Shown here in pieces: positions 1 to 10,245 of a stretch of DNA of 64,000 bases. Each line of letters opens with the position of its first letter. Within the stretch, counting starts at the first letter, position 1. The stretch is from Basidiobolus meristosporus CBS 931.73 (taxonomy: Eukaryota; Basidiobolomycota; Basidiobolomycetes; Basidiobolales; Basidiobolaceae): assembly GCA_002104905.1 (NCBI GenBank), contig MCFE01000041.1:62001-126000 (forward strand). Reading direction: 5' to 3'. The notes under the pieces were generated by a model. The model saw only the letters and a program-made list of their open reading frames with translations. It had not been told where the DNA came from and ran no database searches. A program made the translations under genes and the position numbers.

Positions 1-1860
1 CGAGGTCTTACCAACTGGTCTGATGAGTGGAACAACGGCCAGGCAACTTACTGAGGAGTTGTAGAGAATAGTTCGGATGTCGACGTCTTTGATCTGGTCG
101 AATGGGTCGAGCGCCTTGATGCTGTTGGAAAAGATTTCGTGGAACACATAGCTGATTCTTGCCCCACCACTCAGCTCGTTGGTTGGAAGGTCCTCTGATT
201 TACCATCAATGACGGTTCGATACTCATTACAGAACTCCGTAATGATGCTCAATACCGCATTTGCCTACCGAAGATTCCATTAATCGTCGGAGCAGCGTGA
301 GATAACCAAACGATCCAACCTGTTCGCCATTATCGTCAATCGGGTCACCCAGCTGCGCGAGTTCGGCTTGATATCTCGCGAGAATCGACTGGATCTTGAT
401 TTTGATGTTTGGGAGAGTAGCCCGGATGTGTTGTAGCAGGATCTGAGATGGGGTGGTTGGTGGGTAAGCACTTCGACGCGACAAACCAAAGAATTGCTCA
501 CCGTGTTCAACCTCTTGGCGAGGAAGGGTGTCCCACAGTATTGGGCCTTGTTGCCATACGACTCGTGATTTTCAAAGAACTGTGCTTCGTGCTTCAAGGC
601 GGAAGTGATCGGTGTATTCAGCTCGATATCTTTCTGGCTGCGATTGATGACAGGGATGTATCCTTAAGCGAGCAATAAACTTAATATGGTAGAAGAGAGG
701 TCTATGCTGTTGGAGTTCCTACCAAGTTTCAGAGGGATGATTCGCCCGGCTAGAATCTCCATTACATCGGTTCCCTTGTCCCTAGAACATAGAACACGTC
801 AATTTCTTGCCGATTGGCTTGGTCGAGTGGAAAGGGAGAAATACATTAGATCGATCTTGGTTAACACTCCTATCGTTCTCAATCCTACGTTGATCAGAGT
901 TAGTCACGTATGGCTAGCCAGGGATTACTGTTTATCGTACCATCCGGGTCTACGCCTCGGGCAAGCTTCAGACCATCGGAGTTGGCGATGTCGGTGTTAG
1001 CGGCGGTGACTGCCAGTATGATTGCATTTGGTTTTGAGATGTACTTCAAGATCATGTCGATGATTTGAATTTCGATGTCCTTGGGTTGGTCCCCTACCGG
1101 TACCTGGTGCGCAAACCTGTTAGCCTGCCATGCGACGCTAGAGATCGGCCATCATACCTTCGTCAGGCCAGGCAGATCGACCAGAGTCAAGGTAAGCACG
1201 TGGGGGGAGTAAATGCGGAGGTTGATGGGCTGTGCGGAGATTCCTACACGTACGACGGTCAACCGGACTTCCAAGGTGCTGGGTAATGAAGATGTTACCT
1301 GCGTTATTTCCCGTCTTCAGCTCGGTGTCTTTGACAATCTCCTCCCGGATTTTATTGAAGTCGTAGAACTTCTCACCGGGTAAATGAAGAAACTCTCCCC
1401 ATTCGTCTTTGACCTCGTCGTTTCCTACAAAAAGGACTGGTTACAGCCGTGTATCCATCAATTCAGGGCGCTCCCACATCTACCTTGGCTTTTTTCCTCA
1501 CTCAAGTTTGTCTTGATGGCTGGCCTATTAATAAGCTGAAGAACCTACAGGAGCGTGATGCATACAACGTTAGGCGGGGTTGGCGATTCCTTGCTGAGAT
1601 GGGGCCCACTAACCAGAGGCCTTCTAGTGACAATGCCTGAGCCTCTAGGCAGAAAGTCTCTGCCCACGATATTCTCCAGGACGGAGCTCTTTCCACTACT
1701 CTGACTGCAAAGAAATGAGTAATCGTCCCAAGCAGGGGGTCTCTTCCATAGGGTACCTTCCGATAACAGTGATCTGAGGTAAATCCACAGGGTTTTGGAC
1801 ACCAACGGTGGTGAAGGCGTCCTGAAGCTTGTTCACAATGTTGATTAATGTAGCGTCCAT
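1..1860 (-). CDS. VPS1: VPS1-type dynamin-related GTPase, 5' part, runs off the window
   Basis: Dynamin-family GTPase that in fungi drives membrane scission in vacuolar/endosomal sorting and peroxisome division. The ATG is at 1858-1860 (minus), followed by [16 protein letters not shown] and DLPQITVIG. The P-loop GSQSSGKSS is split by a 52-nt intron (1705-1756). Then come LENIVGRDF, the switch-I region [30 protein letters not shown] (about 1161-1185), [15 protein letters not shown] and GVLTKIDLM (about 850-870). The middle-domain text [34 protein letters not shown] and [10 protein letters not shown] follows. After the ILYNSS codons a GTAAGT donor starts an intron that is cut by the window edge, so the rest of the middle domain and the GED lie outside. 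Exons join in frame through several short introns and I see no inactivating change. Assignment to VPS1 rather than Dnm1 rests on the close match to the yeast N-terminus. Confidence 0.93.
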
Positions 1861-2114
1861 GAGAAGCTCTTTGTTAATCAGTTCTCCAGAGAGTAGCACG
1901 TAATAGTAGCTGGGGCAATGTGGGTGAGTGACGTATTTCCAACTGGGCATGCAGGACAGGTAGCTTACTTGAATGGTAAACAGGTCGAAGGACGTGTGGT
2001 TATGGCTGGATTGGTAGGCAACAATAGGAGGTAACTAGCGAATTCTCGATACACAAAATCAAGCAACCAGAATCAACCGTCAACTACTTGTATAGGAATT
2101 CATTGTTGGACGCG

Positions 2115-2339
2115 ATGGACGATGATGATTTCGACGTCATTGGGGAAGCAGATCCATCTCTGGTCAAATTTGGGAATCCCATCCAGCCTCTCTCAGCCAC
2201 CAATCAATGCACCTGCTTTGTGGGCCAAGACTACGATTGCACTACGTCGGTAATTGGGTTATGCTTGGCATATTATATCCCGAAGTTCAGCCAAGGTTCA
2301 TTTAGTGGCGGATCCGCGGCTGTGTGGGCCGTTCTCTGA
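2115..2339 (+). CDS. Hypothetical short ORF or first exon, divergent from VPS1
   Basis: The first ATG is at 2115 (MDDDDFDVIGEADPSLVKFG), giving about 74 codons before a stop. The first 30 residues are acidic and gene-like. The rest (CTCFVGQDYDC onward) looks less protein-like, and a GT near 2249 could be a donor after the TSV codons, so this may be exon 1 of a gene whose remainder was displaced by the transposon island that starts about 300 bp downstream. It faces away from VPS1 with a gap of about 250 bp, so the two could share a promoter region. I do not recognise the protein. Confidence 0.35.
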   Translation: MDDDDFDVIGEADPSLVKFGNPIQPLSATNQCTCFVGQDYDCTTSVIGLCLAYYIPKFSQGSFSGGSAAVWAVL

Positions 2340-2629
2340 AGTTCTTGGGTATAAACCACTCTAAGTATATTCTGGATTTTTCCCTAGTTGTTAACAGTAG
2401 CTACACTGTCAGGTATTGTGTTGAAAATTGATTCTACTTTACTAATTGCTAGGTTTAGGATTATGAACCTGACAGTTTGTATGTGGGATATTGCTATTTC
2501 TGCATGAAGTTTGCTAATTTAATGCATTAGGGAGGCTCTTGAAAGTATTGAGATTTGCAGCTAACAACAGTTTTCTCTCATAATGCTATATTACTCATAA
2601 GTTCCCTAGTTATATTTCAGTACTCACTG
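2340..2629. other. AT-rich spacer at the left edge of the transposon island
   Basis: No coding signal is visible. An imperfect inverted motif (ACTGTCAGGT near 2406 and ACCTGACAGT near 2468) could be a small degenerate element end, but nothing firm can be assigned. The copia LTR match begins at about 2630; the roughly 45 terminal bases expected of that LTR are absent, so the LTR is truncated here. Confidence 0.4.
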
Positions 2630-2933
2630 AAGTAGATTATGTGGTTTTCACTTAATGATTTATTGAATGTAAAAGTAGTATTTTTACTTTTACCTGGTCT
2701 TGGCATTACAATCACGTAGAATAGGTTAAGGAAGGTCCCAAGAACATGTGTGCAAAGTTTGGGGCTGTTTGGACAACTTTGAGAATTTTCATGTTCTGGT
2801 TACCTGGTATTTTGGTGAAAATATTCCAAGTAAATCCCAACAAGGAATTTGGTCAGTATTCTCTGAGATCTGAAGGTGATCTAAGTGACTAAGTTGGGTG
2901 AATATTTAGGTGGAGTTACAAGTTCTTACAACA
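2630..2933 (-). repeat. Truncated 3' LTR of copia relic C0
   Basis: Inverted copy of the 350-bp copia LTR used by C1-C3. Its start (TGTTGTAAG on the minus strand) is at 2933, directly after the polypurine tract GAGTGGGAG. It carries the shared LTR text including the TATA-like and AATAAA-like region. The outer 45 bp or so are missing or unrecognisable. Confidence 0.8.
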
Positions 2934-3838
2934 CTCCCACTCAACTAAATGTTCATACTGACTAGCCCTAATTTTGACCTAAGATATTCAATCATGTCTC
3001 TAGCTAATGGTTTGATAAATATGTCTGCAATTGTTTCATCTGTAGGACAGTAAGCTAAGTTAACTAAGTTATTTATATAGCTTCATGTATGAAAAGATGT
3101 CTAATATCTATGTGCTTAGTTCTAGCATGAAAAGTTGAATTTCTACCAAATCATATACATCCTTGATTATGTTGAAATAAAGTAATGGGTGTTTTTTGAC
3201 ATAAGCCTAAATCTTTAAAAAGCTTCTGTAACTGCATTGCTTCTTTTGTAGCTTCACAGACTGCCATAAACTCTGCCTCTGTGGTAGAAAGTGCAATGGT
3301 TGGTTGCTTTCTTGAATTCCATCAAATTGCTCCTTTAGAGTAAAGAAAGGTTTATCCTGTGGTGGATCTTCTGTCTTCCAAATTTCATCCCCAATCAGCA
3401 TCAGAGTATCTCACAAGATCCAGTTCTGAATCCTTATTAGTGTATCTTAAGCAGATATCAGCAGTTTCTTTTAGGTATCTAAAAATCCGCTTTATTGCAG
3501 CAATATGATCAGATTCATAGTTCTGATTATGCTGGCTGACAGCTCCCACTGAATACTAGATATCTGGACATGTTTCAAGCATGACATACATCAGGCTGCC
3601 AATCATAGATTGATAAGGAAAGTCAGGGCTTTCAGATGGCACCAAGCTCTCTTGATTTGGTGGAGTTTTGACCAAGTTAAGGTTTGTCTCCATTGGGGTA
3701 GCTGTTGGTTTACAGTCTTCCATTTGGTACTTCTTTAGTATATCTTGAATATACTTGGATTGGCTTAGGGTGATAGTCTGGGTATTTCTCTCTATGGAGA
3801 ACTTTATCCATAAGTAGTAAATGAGTTGTGCTAGATTG
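2934..3838 (-). pseudogene. Copia C0 pol remnant (reverse transcriptase C-terminus and RNase H)
   Basis: Minus-strand copy of the end of the copia polyprotein, matching the RNase H part and the RT/RNase H junction of C3 at 9380-10234. It is broken by stops and frameshifts; only a 64-codon stretch stays open (3207-3401, translated in another frame). The last five bases, GATTG (3834-3838), are repeated at 30403-30407, where the same pol sequence continues. This shows that C1 inserted here. Confidence 0.85.
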
Positions 3839-4184
3839 TGTTGTAAAGATTTGTAATTCCACCTAAGTATTCACCTAACTTAGTCACTTAGATCACCTTC
3901 AGATCTCAGAGAATACTGACCAAAATCCTTGTTGGGATTTACTTCAAATATTTTCACCAAAATACCAGGTAACCAGAACATGAGAATTCACAAAGTTGTC
4001 CAAACAGCCCCAATCTTTGCACACATGCTCTTGGGACCTTCCTTAACCTATTCTACGTGATTGTAATGCCAAGACCAGGTAAAAGTAAAAATACTACTTT
4101 TACATTCAATAAATCATTAAGTGAAAACCACATAATCTACTTGTTCTCCCAATCACTTCCAATATCTCCAAGACTCTTACAACA
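3839..4184 (+). repeat. 5' LTR of copia C1
   Basis: 346 bp, starts TGTTGTAAAG and ends CTTACAACA, directly followed by the primer-binding site GGTTATGAGCCCC. It has about ten differences from the C3 LTR, so it is older. Confidence 0.88.
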
Positions 4185-4188
4185 GGTT

Positions 4189-4914
4189 ATGAGCCCCAAG
4201 CTGTCACTCTCTGCAATGTCTACCACTGCTATTACTGGAATTTTTCCCTCTGCTGAAAAGTTGGATGGATCTAACCACCAAGTGTGGAAGGTGAAGATGA
4301 AGATGCTGCTACAAGAAAGAGGCCTTTAGGATATTGTCATGAGAGAAGAATGCTCTTCTAAAATGTGAAAGAGGAAGCCTTAAGGTACCAGAAGAAAGAA
4401 CAAAGTCCCTCTAACTGCATTTGCCTTAATGTCAAGGACAAATTGCTAATTCAATGCTAAAGAGCAAAAACAGCAAAGAATGCCAGGAAGGCATTAGAAG
4501 ACACCTACCAGTCATGTTCAGCTGCTACAAAAGTGTATCTGAGACAAAAACTCTTTACTACAAAGATGCAGCCAGGAGAACAAATGAAAAATCTAATTAA
4601 CATGACTACCCTGCTGGTAGATGAAATGGAATCTGTGGGTGTACCAACTACTGATGAGTATGTGCTGGTTACAATTGTGAGTAGCCTGACAGACAAGTAT
4701 CAGGGCCTTGTATCAGCCCTAGAGTCCAGAACTGAAAATTTGACCTTAAATTATTTATATGGAAGGCTCCTGGATGAAGAATTAAGAAAATCAAGCACCA
4801 ATAAGAAGGAAGAAGAAAATACTTTTATAAACAATGATAACCAACTAAGAAGGTACCCAAGACCCTACAAAGGCAACAGCAACCTGTTTTGCAACTGCTA
4901 CAAAAGGAAAGGAC
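4189..4914 (+). pseudogene. Copia C1 gag, first part, broken
   Basis: The ATG lies in the primer-binding site as in C3. The Gag text (MSPKLSLSAMSTT, KLDGSNHQVWKVKMK) matches C3. There is an in-frame TAG at the tryptophan after LLQERGL, and a frameshift and stops follow. The reading resumes at 4533-4919 up to the zinc-knuckle region, where C2 inserted (TSD AGGAC 4910-4914). The coding sequence resumes at 15353. Confidence 0.85.
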
Positions 4915-5263
4915 AGTTGTAAAAATTTGTATTTCCACCTAAATATTCACCTAACTTAGTCACTTAGATCATTACCTTCAAATCCTAGAGAATACTGACC
5001 AAATTCCTTGTTGGGATTTACTTAGAATATTTTCACCAAAATACCAGGTACCCAGAACATGAAAATTCTCAAAGTTGTCCAAACAGCCCCAAACTTTGCA
5101 CACATGTTCTTGGGACCTTCCTTAACCTATTCTACAAGCTTGTAATGCCAAGACCAGGTAAAAGTATAAATACTACTTTTACACTCAATAAATCATTAAG
5201 TGAAAACCACATAATCTACTTGTTCTCCCAATCACTTCCAATATCTTCAAGACTCTTACAACA
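4915..5263 (+). repeat. 5' LTR of copia C2
   Basis: 349 bp, begins AGTTGTAAAAATTTG (first base T to A) and ends CTTACAACA. It is followed by the same primer-binding site as in C1 and C3. Confidence 0.88.
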
Positions 5264-5267
5264 GGTT

Positions 5268-5908
5268 ATGAGCCCCAAGCTGTCACTCTCTGCAATGTCT
5301 GCTACTGCTATCACTGGAATTTTTCCCTCTGCTGAAAAGTTGGATGGATCTAACTACCAAGTGTGGACGGTGAAGATGAAGATGCTGCTACAAGAAAGAG
5401 GCCTTTAGGATATTGTCATGGGAGAAGAATGCCCTCCTAAAAATGTGGAAGAGGAAGCCTTAAAGTACCAGAAGAGAGAACAAAGTGCTGTTAACTGCAT
5501 TTGCCTTAATGTCAAGGACAAATTGCTAATTCAATTCTCAAGAGCAAAAACGGCAAAGAATGCCTGGAAAGTATTAGAAGACACCTAGCAGTCATGTTCA
5601 GCTGCCAAGAAGATGTATCTGAGACAAAAACGCTTTACTACAAAGATGCTGCCAGTAGAAGAAATGAAAAATCTAATCAACAGAATTACCCTGCTGGTAG
5701 ATGAGATGGAATCTGTGAGTGTACCAGCTACTGATGAGGATGTGATAGTTACCATCCTGAATTGCCTGACAGACAGGTTTCAGGGCCTTGTATCAGCCCT
5801 AGAGTCCAGAACTGAAGATTTGACCTTAAATTACGTATATGGAAGGCTCCTGGATGAAGAATTAAGAAAATCAAGCGCTAATAAGAAGGAAGAAAAAAAT
5901 GCATTAAT
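5268..5908 (+). pseudogene. Copia C2 gag, first part, broken
   Basis: Gag-like text as in C3, with a TAG at 5406-5408 replacing the tryptophan after LLQERGL and another TAG near 5586. It is open again from 5613 to the C3 insertion at 5908 (target duplication TTAAT). It resumes at 10596 in the same gag position. Confidence 0.85.
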
Positions 5909-6258
5909 TGTTGTAAAAATTTGTATTTTCCACCTAAATATTCACCTAACTTAGTCACTTAGATCATCATCTTCAAATCCTAGAGAATACTGACCAAATT
6001 CCTTGTCGGGATTTACTTAGAATATTTTCACCAAAATACCAGGTACCCAGAACATGAAAATTCTCAAAGTTGTCCAAACAGCCCCAAACGTTGCACACAT
6101 GTTCTTGGGACCTTCCTTAACCTATTCTACGTGTTTGTAATGCCAAGACCATGTAAAAGTATAAATACTACTTTTACATTCAATAAATCATTAAGTGAAA
6201 ACCACATAATCTACTTGTTCTCCCAATCACTTCCAATATCTCCAAGACTCTTACAACA
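5909..6258 (+). repeat. 5' LTR of copia C3
   Basis: 350 bp, TGTTGTAAAA to CTTACAACA. The only difference I see from the 3' LTR is AAACG versus AAACT near 6090. It contains a TATA-like box at 6160-6167 and AATAAA at 6182-6187. Confidence 0.95.
6160..6167 (+). promoter_or_regulatory. TATA-like box in the C3 5' LTR
   Basis: TATAAATA in the distal half of the LTR, followed 15 bp later by AATAAA (6182-6187). This is the usual order of promoter and polyadenylation signal in an LTR. The same box is present in the LTRs of C2 and of the 3' LTRs. Start site and use are inferred. Confidence 0.55.
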
Positions 6259-6271
6259 GGTTATGAGCCCC
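6259..6271 (+). other. Copia primer-binding site, initiator-tRNA half-molecule type
   Basis: GGTTATGAGCCCC begins directly after the LTR. It is complementary to the anticodon stem-loop of initiator Met tRNA (GGGCTCATAACC), not to a tRNA 3' end. Drosophila copia and yeast Ty5 use such internal half-tRNA priming. The probable gag ATG (6263-6265) lies within this site. Confidence 0.75.
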
Positions 6272-9247
6272 GAGCTGTCACTCTCTGCAATGTCTACTAC
6301 TGCTATTACTGGAATTTTTCCCTCTGCTGAAAAGTTGGATGGATCTAACTACCAAGTGTGGAAGGTGAAGATGAAGATGCTGCTGCAAGAAAGAGGCCTT
6401 TGGGATATTGTCATGGGAGAAGAATGCCCTCCTAAAAACGTGGGAGAGGAAGCCTTAAAGTACCAGAAGAAAGAACAAAGTGCCTTTAACTGCATTTGCC
6501 TTAATGTCAAGGACAAATTGATAATTCAATGTTCAAGAGCAAAAACGGCAAAGAATGCCTGGAAAGCATTAGAAGACACCTACCAGTCATGTTCAGCTGC
6601 CAAGAAAATGTATCTGAGAAGAAAATTCTTTACTACAAAGATGCTGCCAGGAGAAGAAATGAAAAATCTAATTAACAGAATTACCCTGCTGGTAGATGAG
6701 ATGGAATCTGTGGGCGTACCAACTACTGATGAGGATGTGATAGTTACCATCCTGAATAGCCTGACAGACGAGTTTCAGGGCCTTGTATCAGCCCTAGAGT
6801 CCAGAACTGAAGATTTGACCTTAAATTACGTATATGGAAGGCTCCTGGATGAAGAATTAAGAAAATCAAGCGCCAATAAGAAGGAAGAAGAAAATGCTTT
6901 AATAAGTAATGATAACCAACAAAGGAGGTACCCAAGACCCTACAAAGGCAACAGCAACCTATTTTGCAACTACTGCAAAAGGAAAGGACACACATCAGAC
7001 CGGTGTTTCAAAAAGAGAGATTATCAGCAAAAGAAGCCTGAATATGGAAATGCTGTAACAACTGAAGATAGACTATTCATATCTGCACTAAATATGACCA
7101 CAAACAAGGATTCTCAGACGTGGTATATTGACTCTGGAGCTTCTCAGCACTTTACACACCAAAAAGAACTTTTTACCCAATATCAAGAAATTCCAATTAA
7201 GAAGGTTTTCATGGGTGACGATAGAACACTTGATGCAGTGGGAGAAGGAACTATCCAAGTAAACCTTAGAAGCAGTGAAGGAAGCCATACACTGACCTTT
7301 AAAGAAGTACTCTATGTACCAGAAATAGCCAAGAACCTACTCTCTGTAAGCAAGGCCACAGCAGAAGGACTCAGTTTCAGTTTTGACAATTCTGGATGCA
7401 GGATCACTGATCAAAATGGTGCCCATATTGCTTTGGGCATCAGAGATCAGAACCTATACAAGTTGACTTATATTCCATCATATCTGGAAGCCAATATAAG
7501 TAACTTAAATGAAGAAACACCAATGCTTTGGCACAGGAGATTTGGACACATCAATTTTGATTATTTGCGTAAAATGATCAAAGATCAGCTAATTTCTGGA
7601 GTGAAAATTGATCCCCCAGCTATTTTGGAGCACTGTGAAGCCTGCATATATGGGAAACAAGCCAGACAACTGTTCAAGAGCTCTGGGTTAATCAAAACTA
7701 AGAAAAAATTAGATCTAATTCACTCAGATCTGTGTGGACCTATGCAAAATTTATCCTTAGGCGGGATGAAGTATTTAATCACTTTTATTGATGATTATAC
7801 AAGATACACATGGGTCTACTTCATGGAGAGAAAGGAAGAAGCTCTGTCTAAGCTCAGGGAGTTCAAAGCCATGGTGGAGAGAGAAACTGGTGAAAAAATC
7901 AAGAAAATACGCTCTGACAATGGTGGAGAATATACCTCAAAACTCTTCATCCACTTCTGCAAAATTCATGGGATAAAGCAAGAGACTACTGTACCATACT
8001 CCCCACAGCAAAATGGAGTAGCAGAACGAGCTAACAGATCAATAATTGATATGGCAAGATCTATGATCCATGATCAAAAATTATCCTATGATTTTTGGGC
8101 GGAATCAGTTGCCACTGCTGTATATCTTAAAAATAGGAGTTATAACAGAATACTTTGTGATTCTACTCCATTTGAAGCATGGTATGGATACAGACCAAGT
8201 GCAGAACATCTAAGAATATTTGGGTGTACAGCATATGCCAAAAAACTGGCTGGAAATCAGTCAAAATTTGAGCCAAAAAGTGTAAAATGCATATTTTTGG
8301 GCTACTGCAATGAGAGTAAGGCATACAGACTCTACAATACCAAAGCAAAGAAGCTGATCAAGTCCAGGGATGTGTTGTTTGATGAAAATTCAAAATTTTC
8401 ACAAAAAATGACATCAGATGATGACGAAAATTTGATCTCAAGTCCACCAATTGTCAGGATTGAATCAGAGCAAAACAATGAAAATTTTTTCACTCCAGAG
8501 GACTCTACAACCGTGGTTCAGCCAGAATCAGTGCCCAGGAATATCCCAGAAGTGATCATTCCAGTATCAAATGCCCGGAGATCCAATCGGACAAGAAATA
8601 GCCCAAATTACTATATCAATGAGGGTACAAACTTAGCCTATGCCTATTCAGTCCATGTTGATGAACCCCAGACTGTAAAAGAGGCCCTAAATAGCCCCCA
8701 GACGAAGTTTTGGAGATCTGCAATGACTGAGGAATATCAGGCCCTGATGGAAAATCAAACTTGGGACTTAGTCAAATTACCAATCAACCGAAAATCAATT
8801 GGATGCAGATGGGTCTTCAAGACAAAATACAAGGCTGATGGTACAATTGAAAGATACAAAGCAAGACTTGTAGCCAAAGGATACTCTCAAACAAAAGGAC
8901 TTGACTATACTGAGACCTTTGCACCGGTAGCCAAGTTTAATTCCATCAGATTAATATTGGCTATTGCAGCCAAATATAAGTTTTTTATTCATCAAATGGA
9001 TGTAAAAACTGCATTTTTGAATGGAGAACTTGATGAGGACGTGTATATGGACCAGCCTGATGGTTTTGTTGACCAAGATAACCCCCATTTGGTCTGCAAG
9101 CTTAAAAAGTCACTATATGGTCTCAAACAATCACCAAGAGCCTGGAATTGCAAGATAGATTCTTATTTGGAATCTTTGAGTTTCAAAAGGAGTAATGCTT
9201 ACTATAGTATATACTATAAGCCAGATAGAGCAAATCCAGTTCTATAA
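6263..9247 (+). CDS. Copia C3 Gag-Pol polyprotein, up to a premature stop in RT
   Basis: Retrotransposon polyprotein: Gag, zinc knuckle, aspartic protease, integrase and most of reverse transcriptase. Counting from the ATG at 6263, the CCHC knuckle CNYCKRKGHTSDRC is at about 235-248 and the protease motif DSGASQ at 290. The GAG-pre-integrase H/C region MLWHRRFGH is at about 424. The integrase triad is D489, D552, E588 (DD35E spacing). RT begins with CRWVFKTKYKADG, followed by [19 protein letters not shown]. The frame is open upstream into the LTR to 6131, but the downstream ATG fits the LTR boundary and the other copies. The TAA at 9245-9247 replaces a leucine TTA seen in C1 and C2. It lies just before the YVDD active site, so this copy cannot make active RT by itself. 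Confidence 0.93.
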   Translation: MSPELSLSAMSTTAITGIFPSAEKLDGSNYQVWKVKMKMLLQERGLWDIVMGEECPPKNVGEEALKYQKKEQSAFNCICLNVKDKLIIQCSRAKTAKNAWKALEDTYQSCSAAKKMYLRRKFFTTKMLPGEEMKNLINRITLLVDEMESVGVPTTDEDVIVTILNSLTDEFQGLVSALESRTEDLTLNYVYGRLLDEELRKSSANKKEEENALISNDNQQRRYPRPYKGNSNLFCNYCKRKGHTSDRCFKKRDYQQKKPEYGNAVTTEDRLFISALNMTTNKDSQTWYIDSGASQHFTHQKELFTQYQEIPIKKVFMGDDRTLDAVGEGTIQVNLRSSEGSHTLTFKEVLYVPEIAKNLLSVSKATAEGLSFSFDNSGCRITDQNGAHIALGIRDQNLYKLTYIPSYLEANISNLNEETPMLWHRRFGHINFDYLRKMIKDQLISGVKIDPPAILEHCEACIYGKQARQLFKSSGLIKTKKKLDLIHSDLCGPMQNLSLGGMKYLITFIDDYTRYTWVYFMERKEEALSKLREFKAMVERETGEKIKKIRSDNGGEYTSKLFIHFCKIHGIKQETTVPYSPQQNGVAERANRSIIDMARSMIHDQKLSYDFWAESVATAVYLKNRSYNRILCDSTPFEAWYGYRPSAEHLRIFGCTAYAKKLAGNQSKFEPKSVKCIFLGYCNESKAYRLYNTKAKKLIKSRDVLFDENSKFSQKMTSDDDENLISSPPIVRIESEQNNENFFTPEDSTTVVQPESVPRNIPEVIIPVSNARRSNRTRNSPNYYINEGTNLAYAYSVHVDEPQTVKEALNSPQTKFWRSAMTEEYQALMENQTWDLVKLPINRKSIGCRWVFKTKYKADGTIERYKARLVAKGYSQTKGLDYTETFAPVAKFNSIRLILAIAAKYKFFIHQMDVKTAFLNGELDEDVYMDQPDGFVDQDNPHLVCKLKKSLYGLKQSPRAWNCKIDSYLESLSFKRSNAYYSIYYKPDRANPVL

Positions 9248-10234
9248 GCTCTATATGTGGATGATCTTATTATAGCCGCCAATAACCTAGAAACATTGGA
9301 AGAGACTAAATCCAGCCTATCTAAGGAGTTCAAGATGTCCAATCTAGGAGAACTTAGTTACTACTTAGGGATTAAGTTCTCCATAGACAGAAGTACCCAG
9401 ACTATTACCCTAAGCCAATCCAAGTATATTCAAGATATACTAAAGAAGTACAAAATGGAAGACTGTAAACCGGCAGCTACCCCAATGGAGACAAACCTTA
9501 ACTTGGTCAAAACTCAACCAAATCAAGAGAGCTTGGTGCCATCTGAAAGCCCTGACTTTCCTTATCAATCTATGGTCGGCAGTCTGATGTATATCATGCT
9601 TGGAACACGTCCAGATATCTCATATTCAGTGGGAGTTGTCAGCCAACATAATCAGAATTATGGATCTGATCATATTGCAGCAGTTAAGCGGATTTTTAGA
9701 TACCTAAAAGGAACTGCTGATATCTGTTTAAGATACACTTATAAGGATTCAGAACAGGATCTTGTGGGATACTCTGATGCTGATTGGGGACGAAATTTAG
9801 AAGACAGAAGATCCACCACAGGATACACCTTTCTTTACTGTAAAGGAGCCATTTCATGGAATTCAAGAAAGCAACCAACCGTAGCACTTTCTACTACAGA
9901 GGCAGAGTATATGGCAGCCTGTGAAGCTACAAAAGAAGCAATGTGGTTAAGAAAGCTCTTTACAGATTTAGGCCTATGTCAAAAAACGCCTATTACTTTA
10001 TTTCAAGATAATCAAGGATGTATACAATTAGGTAGAAATCCAACTTTTCATGCTAGAACCAAGCACATAGATATTAGACATCATTTCATACGTGAAGCTA
10101 TAGAGAATAACTTAGTTAGCTTAGTTTACTGTCCTACAGATGAAATGATTGCAGACATATTTACCAAACCATTAGCTAGAGACAAGTTTGAATATCTTAG
10201 GTCAAAATTAGGACTAGTCAGTATGAACATTTAG
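9248..10234 (+). CDS. Copia C3 Pol C-terminus (RT catalytic part and RNase H), in frame after the stop
   Basis: Continues the same reading frame as the upstream ORF. The RT active site YVDD is at 9254-9265, followed by FKMSNLGELSYYLG, SMVGSLMYI and the RNase H domain with YSDADWG, STTEAEYMAACEA and QDNQGC. It ends with DIFTKPLARDKFEYL and a TAG 11 bp before the 3' LTR. Apart from the single TAA upstream the frame is undamaged. In sister copies the same codon is TTA, so the stop is a one-base change. Confidence 0.92.
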   Translation, partial: ALYVDDLIIAANNLETLEETKSSLSKEFKMSNLGELSYYLGIKFSIDRSTQTITLSQSKYIQDILKKYKMEDCKPAATPMETNLNLVKTQPNQESLVPSESPDFPYQSMVGSLMYIMLGTRPDISYSVGVVSQHNQNYGSDHIAAVKRIFRYLKGTADICLRYTYKDSEQDLVGYSDADWGRNLEDRRSTTGYTFLYCKGAISWNSRKQPTVALSTTEAEYMAACEATKEAMWLRKLFTDLGLCQKTPITLFQDNQGCIQLGRNPTFHARTKHIDIRHHFIREAIENNLVSLVYCPTDEMIADIFTKPLARDKFEYLRSKLGLVSMNI

Positions 10235-10245
10235 CTGAGTGGGAG

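Noticed and set aside
2340-2629. A small MITE from the CTGTCAGGT/ACCTGACAG inverted motif
   Set aside because: The repeat is only about 10 bp, no target duplication or second copy was recognised, and the boundaries are unclear.
6744-8348. Several minus-strand ORFs over copia C3
   Set aside because: They are shadows of the long gag-pol frame and are not conserved between copies as proteins.
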